Part shown: one piece after another, positions 1-5,149 of the stretch
How the letters are laid out: every line of letters starts with the position of its first letter
Position numbering within the stretch: position 1 is the stretch's first letter
Program-made: the position numbers and the translations under genes
Notes under the pieces: model-generated
Told to the model about the DNA's origin: nothing
What the model saw: only the letters and a program-made list of their open reading frames with translations
Database searches by the model: none
Assembly (NCBI GenBank): GCA_016189965.1
Contig: JACPRL010000013.1
Span: 1-6,251 of the forward strand
Source of the DNA: Acidobacteriota bacterium
GTDB lineage: Bacteria; Acidobacteriota; Terriglobia; Acidiferrales; 2-02-FULL-67-57
Reading direction: 5' to 3'
Length of the DNA stretch: 6,251 nucleotides

Positions 1-747
1 CTGTTGGTCGAAAAGCCCATCGCCGCCTCGCTCGCCGAAGCCGACGAACTCCTCCGCGCCGCCGACGAGAACCGGCGCATCTTACAGGTGGGCCACACCG
101 AGCGCTTCAATCCGGCCACGGTGGCCGCCGCGGGCATCGTGACGCAGCCGCTGTTTTTCGAGGTGCACCGCCTGGGCGTCTTCTCCGGGCGCAGCCTCGA
201 CATTGACGTCATCTTCGACCTGATGATTCACGACCTCGACATCGTGCTGAGCTTCGTGGCCGCGCCGGTCGAGCAGGTGCACGCTGTCGGCATCCCCATC
301 CTGAGCCCGCGGGTGGACATTGCCAGTGTGCGCCTCGAATTTGCGAACGGCTGCGTGGCCAACTTCACCGCCAGCCGCGTCTCCACTGACCGCGTGCGCA
401 AGCTGCGCTTCTTCCAGCCCGCCGCTTACGTCTCGCTCGATTTCACGCGCCAGGACGTGCTGGTCATCAGCCTCGATTCGCCTCCTGACGCCGCCCAGGC
501 CGCCGTCTTGTCGGCTGCGGGCTTGCCTGCCGGCCTGAAAATCCGCAAACTGGAGACGGTGCCGGAAGAGCCGCTGCGCGCCGAGCTGCGGGTTTTCCTC
601 GAGGCGGTGCGCACGAGGCGCCCCGGGCCAGCGAGCGGCCCGGAAGGGCGGCGCGCACTGGAAGTCGCCGAACGCGTCGCCGCTGCCATGGCGGCTCACG
701 CCCGCAAGCTGCCGGCGAGTCTGGCGCCGAGCGGAGCGGCCCGTTAA
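1..747 (+). CDS. Gfo/Idh/MocA-family NAD(P)-dependent oxidoreductase, 5'-truncated by window edge
   Basis: This is the C-terminal 248 residues of a sugar or nucleotide-sugar dehydrogenase; the reading frame is open to base 1, so the Rossmann N-terminus lies outside the window. Seen directly: the EKP motif at the very start (visible residues 4-6, whose Lys is the family catalytic lysine), then GHTERFNP (31-38). DLMIHDLD (73-80) contains the conserved His of the C-terminal substrate-binding alpha/beta domain. The C-terminal helix pattern (PLRAELRVFLEAV, then SGPEGRRALEVAERV) is also typical of the family. Substrate cannot be read from the sequence. Related enzymes with the FDLMIHDLD pattern occur in lipid A (lpx) clusters, where GnnA oxidises UDP-GlcNAc at C3; that role is possible but inferred. 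It is probably cytoplasmic. The stop lies 13 bp before the TonB-like gene, suggesting one transcript. Confidence 0.9.
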   Translation: MLVEKPIAASLAEADELLRAADENRRILQVGHTERFNPATVAAAGIVTQPLFFEVHRLGVFSGRSLDIDVIFDLMIHDLDIVLSFVAAPVEQVHAVGIPILSPRVDIASVRLEFANGCVANFTASRVSTDRVRKLRFFQPAAYVSLDFTRQDVLVISLDSPPDAAQAAVLSAAGLPAGLKIRKLETVPEEPLRAELRVFLEAVRTRRPGPASGPEGRRALEVAERVAAAMAAHARKLPASLAPSGAAR

Positions 748-760
748 CGGCCGGAAAGCT

Positions 761-1903
761 ATGGCGAACCGTTGGGAACCGCGCCTGCTGGTCGAATGGG
801 ACGACGAGTTCGCCCACGCGCGCCCGCGGGAGGAGGCGCCGGCGGCGGAGAAACTGGCGAGCGAGTGGGCGCCCACGCTGCTGGTCGACTGGCAAGACCC
901 CTTCGCCCACACCCAGCGCAGTTGGAGCTACGCCGGCCCGCCCATCCCCATCGAATCCGACCTGCGGCTGATGGTGAACTGGAGCGACGAACTGGCGGAG
1001 TCGCGCCGCCGCGAGACCGCCATGGCCGCCGGCATCGCGCACCTGCTGGTGATTCTCTTCCTGCTCTTCAGCCCGCGGTTCCTCTCGCAGAAGCCGCGCT
1101 CGGCCGAAGAGGAGGAGGAGAAAATCCGCAGCGCTCTGTCCCTGCTCTACATTCCGCCGGAGCTGATGCAGAAGCCGCAGACACCTCCCGACCTGACGCC
1201 GGAAGAGCGCCGGCGCGCCGCCGTGCGCACGCCGTTCACCGTTGACCCGCGCGAGATTGAGCGCGCCCTGCCGCCTCCCCCGCCCGTCACCTTGCCGCCC
1301 GGCGGTGGGGGCGGCGCACCCGGCTTGCCCGGCGAAGACGATCGAACGTCACCCGGCCGCGAGCGCACAGAACGGCCACGTGAGGTTGTCCGCCTGGAAG
1401 ACATTCCCCGGCCGCAAGACGGACAGTCCTCCGCCCTCGGCCTCCCGTCTGTCCGCCCCGGACGTGCCATCGAGGAGTCCTTGCGCCGCTCGCAGGGCGG
1501 CGGCGGCGTGCCGGGCGATCTGGGCGGCCCCATCCATCCCAACCTGAACACGCCCTTCCCCGTCATCCTCTCCGACACGCGCGGGGTGGACTTCGGGCCT
1601 TACCTGGTGCGCCTGCTGCACAAAGTCCGGCGCAACTGGTACGCCGTGATGCCTGAGTCCGCCCACCTGGGCGAACAGGGCCGCGTGGTGATTGTCTTCA
1701 CCATTCTCAAGGACGGCGCCGTGCCGTCCGGGCAGCCCACCGTCGTTGCCACGTCCGGCCGCTCCCACCTCGACCGGCCGGCGCTCGCCTCCATCACCGC
1801 CTCGCAGCCCTTCCCGCCGCTGCCCGACGAGTTCACCGGCGACCACATCGTGCTGCAGTTCACCTTCCTCTACAATTTGCCCATCGACTACGGCGGCCCG
1901 TAG
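761..1903 (+). CDS. TonB-like energy transducer with C-terminal TonB domain and threefold N-terminal motif
   Basis: A 380-residue, inner-membrane-anchored periplasmic protein, expected to couple proton-motive force from an ExbB/ExbD-type motor to outer-membrane transporters. Domains in order: a cytoplasmic segment 1-87 with three related motifs (PRLLVEWDDEFAH 7-19, PTLLVDWQDPFAH 38-50, LRLMVNWSDELAE 68-80); one transmembrane helix at about 88-103; an acidic stretch EEEEEK (116-121); a proline/glycine-rich spacer with PPPPP (171-175) and GGGGG (181-185); and a TonB/TolA-like C-terminal domain from about 275, beginning GVDFGPYLVRLLHKVRRNW and containing GRVVIVFTILKDG. The ATG at 761 is preceded by GGAAAG (753-758), a modest ribosome-binding site. 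No exbB or exbD is in the window. The long N-terminal cytoplasmic repeat region is unusual, since classical TonB has only a few residues before the membrane helix. A TolA-like role is the alternative. Confidence 0.85.
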   Translation: MANRWEPRLLVEWDDEFAHARPREEAPAAEKLASEWAPTLLVDWQDPFAHTQRSWSYAGPPIPIESDLRLMVNWSDELAESRRRETAMAAGIAHLLVILFLLFSPRFLSQKPRSAEEEEEKIRSALSLLYIPPELMQKPQTPPDLTPEERRRAAVRTPFTVDPREIERALPPPPPVTLPPGGGGGAPGLPGEDDRTSPGRERTERPREVVRLEDIPRPQDGQSSALGLPSVRPGRAIEESLRRSQGGGGVPGDLGGPIHPNLNTPFPVILSDTRGVDFGPYLVRLLHKVRRNWYAVMPESAHLGEQGRVVIVFTILKDGAVPSGQPTVVATSGRSHLDRPALASITASQPFPPLPDEFTGDHIVLQFTFLYNLPIDYGGP

Positions 1904-1921
1904 CGCTAGGCCGTCTGGTAA

Positions 1922-1977
1922 TGAGGGTGCGGCCGCAACCCTCAAACGCTCCGAGCCCCCAGGCCCCCGCCTGGGGG
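1922..1977 (+). terminator. two tandem hairpins after the TonB-like gene, possible transcription end
   Basis: Two perfect inverted repeats lie 19-74 bp past the stop. TGAGGGT (1922-1928) pairs with ACCCTCA (1938-1944), 7 bp with a 9-nt loop. CCCCCAGG (1956-1963) pairs with CCTGGGGG (1970-1977), 8 bp with a 6-nt loop. Neither is followed by a T tract, so they are not textbook intrinsic terminators. They could act as weak or factor-assisted terminators or as 3'-end stabilisers of the mRNA. Confidence 0.35.
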
Positions 1978-2240
1978 ATATGGGGGCCGTACAATTCAAT
2001 TCCCCGAGGCAGGAGCCTCTGGGCTCGAGGCGAAAGGGAATCGTTGCGGCGCGTCGAAGAGCAGCCAGCGGTGGAACCCTGAAGGGTTCCGCTACATCGC
2101 GTGTTCCTCTCGTCGTAGCGGAAAGCTTCAGCCTTCCAGTCCCACTTCGCCATGGCTTCTAGGGGATTCCCGGCGGCTGGTGCCGCCGGGCTCGGCGTGT
2201 GGAGGGTTTGAAATGGCTTGTAGTACTCTGTCCAAGGCAT
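1978..2240. repeat. palindrome-rich intergenic stretch without a recognised gene
   Basis: No convincing coding sequence is seen. The stretch holds four perfect stems: GAGGC/GCCTC (2006-2019, 4-nt loop); GGAACCCT/AGGGTTCC (2073-2090, 2-nt loop); TTCCGCTAC (2087-2095) pairing with GTAGCGGAA (2115-2123); and CCCGGCGGC/GCCGCCGGG (2169-2190, TGGT loop). The second and third share bases, so they are alternative folds. This looks like dispersed repeat debris rather than a regulatory leader, because the downstream gene is about 700 bp away. Confidence 0.6.
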
Positions 2241-2267
2241 TGTCATTCTGAGCGAAGCGAAGGATCT
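2241..2267 (+). repeat. TCATTCTGAGCGAAG-type dispersed intergenic repeat
   Basis: The core TCATTCTGAGCGAAGCGAAG (2243-2262) is a widespread short intergenic repeat. I recognise it from memory in acidobacterial and other GC-rich genomes, where it is often mistranslated as ILSEAKDL or HSERSE. Shorter relatives of its TGTCATTC head occur here at 4889-4898 (TGTCATTCCG) and, inverted, at 2781-2790 (CGGAATGACA). Its function is unknown. Its AAGGA end may serve as the ribosome-binding site of the small ORF that follows. Confidence 0.7.
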
Positions 2268-2271
2268 CTTT

Positions 2272-2370
2272 GTGAGACTCAATCGCACGCAGATCGCCGG
2301 GATGCTGCTGCTGCTGGCGCTGCTGCTTCTCGCCACGCTCATCCGTTATTGGGACGTGTTGCTACCGTGA
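2272..2370 (+). CDS. candidate 32-residue single-pass membrane peptide
   Basis: An unrecognised short ORF from GTG 2272 to TGA 2368-2370. The N-terminus reads VRLNRTQIAG (polar, with two Arg). A hydrophobic run rich in Leu follows at residues 11-24, then RYWDVLLP. This is a plausible one-helix membrane peptide with a basic N-terminus and an interfacial Tyr-Trp pair. AAGGA (2260-2264) sits 7 nt before GTG, an appropriate Shine-Dalgarno spacing, but it belongs to the dispersed repeat. An alternative start is ATG 2302, giving 22 residues. Repeated CTG codons could produce the Leu run by chance in a GC-rich region, and the ORF may instead be the remnant of a longer gene interrupted by the repeat. 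No family is recognised. Confidence 0.35.
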   Translation: MRLNRTQIAGMLLLLALLLLATLIRYWDVLLP

Positions 2371-2479
2371 GCACAAGGGCGCGATGTCAGAGAGTCAATC
2401 GGTGGGACAGACATTCCTGTCTGTCTTGGCGCCGCCGGCGCCAGTGGTCTTGGGAGGAAGAGCGGCTGGCGCCGCTCGA

Positions 2480-2526
2480 CCCTTCGACTGCACTCAGGGC
2501 AAGCAGGCCCTTCGAGTGCCTCAGGG
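2480..2526 (+). repeat. CCCTTCGRCTGC-type short repeat, two tandem copies
   Basis: CCCTTCGACTGCACTCAGGG (2480-2499) is followed by a variant, CCCTTCGAGTGCCTCAGGG (2508-2526). A third copy is at 2651-2670 (CCCTTCGGCTGCGCTCAGGG) and an inverted fourth at 4903-4922. Each has complementary CCCT/AGGG-type ends. This is a second repeat family nested in the larger inverted repeats. It gives the spurious peptides FDCTQGK and CPERSRR in different frames. Confidence 0.8.
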
Positions 2527-2532
2527 TAAACA

Positions 2533-2600
2533 GGAATGTCTGTCCTACTGTCTGGCCGCTACGCGGCCATGACAGACAAGAATGTCTGTCCTACTGTCTG
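2533..2600 (-). repeat. two REP-like palindromes within a 46-bp-period direct repeat
   Basis: AATGTCTGTCCTACTGTCTG occurs exactly at 2535-2554 and 2581-2600. On the minus strand each copy reads GTAG (2548-2545 and 2594-2591) followed at once by GACAGACA. The second forms a perfect hairpin (GACAGACA 2571-2578, loop AGAA, TGTCTGTC 2583-2590); the first has an imperfect distal arm. Between them lies another hairpin, TGGCCGC/GCGGCCA (2553-2569), whose sequence is partly repeated at 2632-2651. GTAG at the foot of a palindrome is the REP-element signature. Confidence 0.75.
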
Positions 2601-2674
2601 ATGCAATGAACGAAGGGATTGCACCAAGATGTGGCCGCTGCGCGCCATGACCCTTCGGCTGCGCTCAGGGCAGG

Positions 2675-2698
2675 CAGGCAGGAATGCCTGTCCTACTG
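2675..2698 (-). repeat. REP-like palindrome with GTAG foot
   Basis: CAGGCA (2675-2680) pairs with TGCCTG (2685-2690) around a GGAA loop. On the minus strand GTAG (2696-2693) abuts the GACAGGCA stem. This is the GACAGGCA subtype, shared with the copy at 4957-4980. Confidence 0.7.
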
Positions 2699-2900
2699 AC
2701 AAGGAAGACCGTGGCCGGGGTTTCGCGGCCCTGCGGGTTCGCTTGACTCGACTGCGCTGCCTTGGCTGCGCGCAAGCCAACGGAATGACACACGCTGGGA
2801 GATTGCTTATGCAGGCCTCAATAGCCCGGCTGGAAGCAAACTAGAAGAATTGGGTTTCAACCACTGAGGTTACAGTTTTCTTGTTGGGAAGCTATCTGCA

Positions 2901-3851
2901 TTGAGTACTTCCACCAACCCCCTCGTCGTGCTCGTCGGCCCTACGGCCAGCGGCAAGTCGGCGCTGGGGCTGTTTCTCGCCGAGCAACTGGGCGGCGAAA
3001 TCCTCATCTGCGACTCAACCCAGGTCTACCGCCACTTCGACATCGGCACGGCCAAAGATCCGCCCGCGCTCCGGCAGCGCGTGCCGCACCATCTGGTAGA
3101 CCTCTGCGAGCCCGACGAAGAATTTACCGCCGGCGACTACCTCCGCCTCGGCCGCCAGGCGCTGGAGGCTGTGAGCGCTCGCGGGCGCCTGCCCGTCGTC
3201 ACTGCCGGTACGGGGCTCTATCTTCGCGCGCTGCTCGAGGGCCTTTCGCCGCTCCCGCCGCGCTCGCCCGAGCTGCGCGCCCGCTTACAGGAACGCGCCG
3301 AGGAGCGCGGCCCGGAATACCTCCACCGGCTGCTGGCGCGTGTGGATGCGGCTTCCGCGCGCGACATCGCTCCGCGCGATACGCCCAAGCTTGTGCGTGC
3401 CCTCGAGGTCTACTTCCAGGTGCGCCGCCCGCGCAGCGAGCTCTTCCGCGAAGGCCGCCCGCGACTCGAAGGCTATGCGGTGTCGAGGCTCGGCCTGCTG
3501 CCGGAGCGACAGGCGCTCTACGAGCGCATCGAGGCGCGTGTCGAAGAGATGCTGGAGGCCGGCTGGCTCGAAGAGGTCCGCCGGCTGCGCGAGCGCTTCC
3601 CCGACACCGCGAAGCCTTTCAGCTTTATTGGCTACCGGCAGCTCGTGGCCCACCTGTGCGGCGAGCTCTCGCTCAAAGAGGCTGTCAAGCAGGTCAAGCA
3701 CGAGACGCGGCAGTACGCCAAGCGCCAGATCACCTGGTTCCGCAAAGAGCCCGGCGTTGCCTGGCTGCGCGGGTTCGGCGACGACAGGGTTATTGGGGGC
3801 GCTGCGTTGAATCAGATTCTGCTTTCTCTCAATTTGGAGGAACGGAAGTGA
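2901..3851 (+). CDS. miaA: tRNA dimethylallyltransferase MiaA
   Basis: Transfers a dimethylallyl group from DMAPP to N6 of adenosine-37, next to the anticodon, in tRNAs reading UNN codons (i6A37). It is a cytoplasmic enzyme. Seen directly: P-loop GPTASGKS (13-20); DSTQVYRHFDIGTAKDP (38-54) with the catalytic-base Asp38 and the DSxQVY/DIGTAKP signature; VPHHLVDL; TAGTGLYLRALLEG; FIGYRQL; and the C-terminal RQYAKRQITWFRK signature. The length of 316 residues is normal for the family. The start is TTG 2901, with a weak GGGAAG (2886-2891) upstream; no in-frame ATG fits the conserved N-terminus better. The TGA stop overlaps the GTG start of the next gene. The last 20 residues or so, coded by AT-richer DNA, follow the conserved core and are poorly conserved in the family. 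Confidence 0.97.
   Translation: MSTSTNPLVVLVGPTASGKSALGLFLAEQLGGEILICDSTQVYRHFDIGTAKDPPALRQRVPHHLVDLCEPDEEFTAGDYLRLGRQALEAVSARGRLPVVTAGTGLYLRALLEGLSPLPPRSPELRARLQERAEERGPEYLHRLLARVDAASARDIAPRDTPKLVRALEVYFQVRRPRSELFREGRPRLEGYAVSRLGLLPERQALYERIEARVEEMLEAGWLEEVRRLRERFPDTAKPFSFIGYRQLVAHLCGELSLKEAVKQVKHETRQYAKRQITWFRKEPGVAWLRGFGDDRVIGGAALNQILLSLNLEERK
3836..3850 (+). promoter_or_regulatory. Shine-Dalgarno and GTG start of the HEPN-like gene inside the miaA 3' end
   Basis: GGAGG (3836-3840) lies 7 nt before GTG 3848, and the GTGA overlap (3848-3851) shares bases with the miaA TGA. This fixes the start. The frame is open upstream to 3656, but that stretch is only the shadow of miaA. The arrangement implies translational coupling. 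Confidence 0.85.
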
Positions 3852-4720
3852 CGAACAACGAACAAGAATATCGGGAGGGTCTGGAGCTGTACGCTAGGGC
3901 GCAGAGGTTGCTCGCAACTCTTAGAGATTCCGTCGGATTTGAGCTTGCCGAAGGCACAAGACAAAGGTTCTTACGACTTCATCACGTAATCAACGCCACT
4001 CCACGCCTTCCAATTCTTGAACGACTCGTTCCCACCCGCGATTTGCATCGGCACTGGCTGAGAATCTTCACCGACTCCGCCATAGGCTACACGCAGGAAG
4101 GTCTTGCAGCCTGCTACTACCATCTGAACAATCTTGGATCTCTTGAGAGTGAGATGGTTACGCTGGTCGTGAGCCACGTCGATGAGCTCCGCTTGCAGCC
4201 TGGCCAAGTGATGGCTGTTGGGAACACACGCCGGCTCGATTTCGAGTATCAGGCGTTTGTTCTCGCAGTCCGTCGCACGCTTGAGTATTTTGCAGTCTCA
4301 GTCGGCGCCTTTTTCAAACGGGAGGCACACCGAATTCGCGGCCTTGCTGACTCGATTAGAGGTTCTGAGCCAGAGGAGATCAGCACGCGAGCGATTACCC
4401 GCCTAAACGCGTCGCTTAACCAGATCGCATATGTACTGCCCCTTGCCGAGCAGATGACAACGATTCGTGACCAGCTAGCACACTGGCGCCCGGTTCCCGC
4501 AGGGACTCTTAACATCACCCGCGGCCCCGATAGAATCTACGTAGGTCTTCTTGGAGGGGGACAGAACCTTCGTCTTTGGAACTCAGAAGTTGAGGTTCGT
4601 CCAACGCTTCGGGAAGAGAATGGCGTCGTCATTGGACTGCTGTCTCCTCTCTTGGCTGACGAACTTACTCGTGTTGAAGATTTCATGTTTTCAGTCTACG
4701 CGGATATGGGGCTCGCGTGA
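3848..4720 (+). CDS. unrecognised protein, possible HEPN-fold RNase, coupled to miaA
   Basis: A 290-residue protein I cannot assign to a named family. It has no signal peptide or membrane segment and is mostly helical by composition. The central part resembles HEPN domains: a long helix at about 131-160 (LDFEYQAFVLAVRRTLEYF), a second at about 180-205, then IRDQLAHW, giving R207-x4-H212, the HEPN RNase motif, at a helix end. A beta-rich tail (GTLNITRGPDRIYVGLLGG) and a final helix follow. HEPN proteins cleave or bind RNA and are common in toxin-antitoxin, abortive-infection and tRNA-nuclease systems; that this is one is inference from the motif and helical context. Sample rows of this gene are 45-50% GC against 73% in miaA, suggesting recent acquisition. 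Its start overlaps the miaA stop. No antitoxin or nucleotidyltransferase partner is visible. Confidence 0.85.
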   Translation: MTNNEQEYREGLELYARAQRLLATLRDSVGFELAEGTRQRFLRLHHVINATPRLPILERLVPTRDLHRHWLRIFTDSAIGYTQEGLAACYYHLNNLGSLESEMVTLVVSHVDELRLQPGQVMAVGNTRRLDFEYQAFVLAVRRTLEYFAVSVGAFFKREAHRIRGLADSIRGSEPEEISTRAITRLNASLNQIAYVLPLAEQMTTIRDQLAHWRPVPAGTLNITRGPDRIYVGLLGGGQNLRLWNSEVEVRPTLREENGVVIGLLSPLLADELTRVEDFMFSVYADMGLA

Positions 4721-4856
4721 ACAATCAGTAGGCCCGCGCCACAAGCCTCAAAACCGCGCTACATCCTCGTGCTTCGATCCTTGCGTTAGAACCCCTCGAG
4801 GCGCTGGCGCGCCTGCGCGCCGCTGCGGTGCGTTGACGCGGCGTGCCCGCTGCCCG
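4721..4856. other. intergenic stretch, no gene recognised
   Basis: The 136 bp between the HEPN-like stop and copy B of the long repeat contain no plausible ORF. There is one GC-rich hairpin, GGCGCG (4806-4811) with CGCGCC (4816-4821). No T-tract terminator follows the miaA/HEPN-like pair. Confidence 0.6.
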
Positions 4857-5085
4857 TATTGCTGTCTGCATAAGAAATGTGCCAGGGATGTCATTCCGTC
4901 TGTCCTGAGCGCAGCCGAAGGGCCGCGAACCACGGGCCACGGTCTTTTCTTGACCAGTAGGACAGGCATTCCTGCCTGTCGAGCGGCGCCAGCCGCTCTT
5001 CCTCCCAAGCCAACTGGCGCCTGCGGCGCCAAGACAGACACGAATGTCTGTCCCACCAATTGACTCTCAGACCTCGCGCCCTTGT
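4857..5085 (-). repeat. right long inverted repeat (composite REP/BIME-like element, copy B)
   Basis: Inverted partner of the 2373-2823 element. Positions 4978-5085 are 101/108 identical to 2480-2373 on the other strand; the seven differences leave all three stems intact. Hairpins: GACAGACA/TGTCTGTC (5033-5052), GGCGCCA/TGGCGCC (5015-5031), GAGCGGC/GCCGCTC (4981-4998), plus GACAGGCA/TGCCTGTC (4961-4980). Inward homology continues through GGCCACGGTCTTTTC (4936-4950), the CCCTTCGGCTGC-type repeat (4903-4922), TGTCATTCCG (4889-4898) and CTGCATAAG (4866-4874). It lacks the insert of about 190 bp seen in copy A. It lies between convergent genes and may double as a bidirectional 3'-end structure. 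Confidence 0.9.
4957..4980 (+). repeat. REP-like palindrome with GTAG foot
   Basis: GTAG (4957-4960) directly precedes the perfect hairpin GACAGGCA (4961-4968), TTCC, TGCCTGTC (4973-4980). Together with the inverted GTGG-footed palindrome at 5033-5056 it forms a head-to-head pair, the layout of a BIME. Confidence 0.75.
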
Positions 5086-5149
5086 CCCCCTGCTCCGCCT
5101 CCCTCCCCGTTGTCATTCCCAGCCCTTGCGCCTGACGCCTCCCTTATTA
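5086..5149. other. pyrimidine-rich spacer between repeat and sulfotransferase stop
   Basis: A 64-bp C/T-rich stretch on the plus strand with no hairpin or ORF. No homology to the flank of copy A is visible, so the repeat edge at 5085 is sharp. Confidence 0.5.

Larger units (their letters stand above)
2373..2823 (+). repeat. left long inverted repeat (composite REP/BIME-like element, copy A)
   Basis: Composite repeat whose first 108 bp (2373-2480) match the reverse complement of 4978-5085 at 101 of 108 positions without gaps (my hand alignment). The module has three consecutive hairpins: GACAGACA/TGTCTGTC (2406-2425), TGGCGCC/GGCGCCA (2427-2443) and GAGCGGC/GCCGCTC (2460-2477). An insert of about 190 bp absent from copy B follows, with nested smaller repeats. 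Homology to B then resumes from about 2673 (GGCAGGAATGCCTGTCCTACTG, then GAAGACCGTGGCC) and ends with CGGAATGACA (2781-2790) and CTTATGCAG (2806-2814), fading near CAATA (2819-2823). The upstream edge at 2373 is sharp. Confidence 0.9.

Noticed and set aside
82..912. 276-codon minus-strand open frame across the oxidoreductase and TonB-like genes
   Set aside because: It spans two well supported plus-strand genes and their junction, and its translation is Arg/Ala/Gly/His-rich without motifs.
2199..2609. 136-codon ORF, with a companion at 2384-2572, in the intergenic region
   Set aside because: The translations (HSERSEGS, VGQTFLSV, RQECLSY) are read-through of dispersed palindromic repeats, and the same peptides appear in reverse from copy B.
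2850..2876. Possible miaA promoter, TTGGGT (2850-2855) and TACAGT (2871-2876)
   Set aside because: The 15-bp spacing and matches of 3/6 and 4/6 are no better than chance. The promoter of miaA was not identified.
3656..3847. Extended N-terminus for the HEPN-like protein
   Set aside because: The extension lies in the +1 shadow of the conserved end of miaA. GGAGG and GTG at 3848 give a far better start.
4551..5063. 170-codon plus-strand and 122-codon minus-strand frames across 4551-5116
   Set aside because: The first half shadows the HEPN-like gene and the rest is repeat B translation (GQTFVSVLAPQAP and similar). There is no ribosome-binding site or domain.
2373..5085. Composite transposon or CRISPR-like array
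   Set aside because: There is no transposase gene, no target-site duplication at the edges and no regular repeat-spacer periodicity. The repeats are palindromic mosaics.
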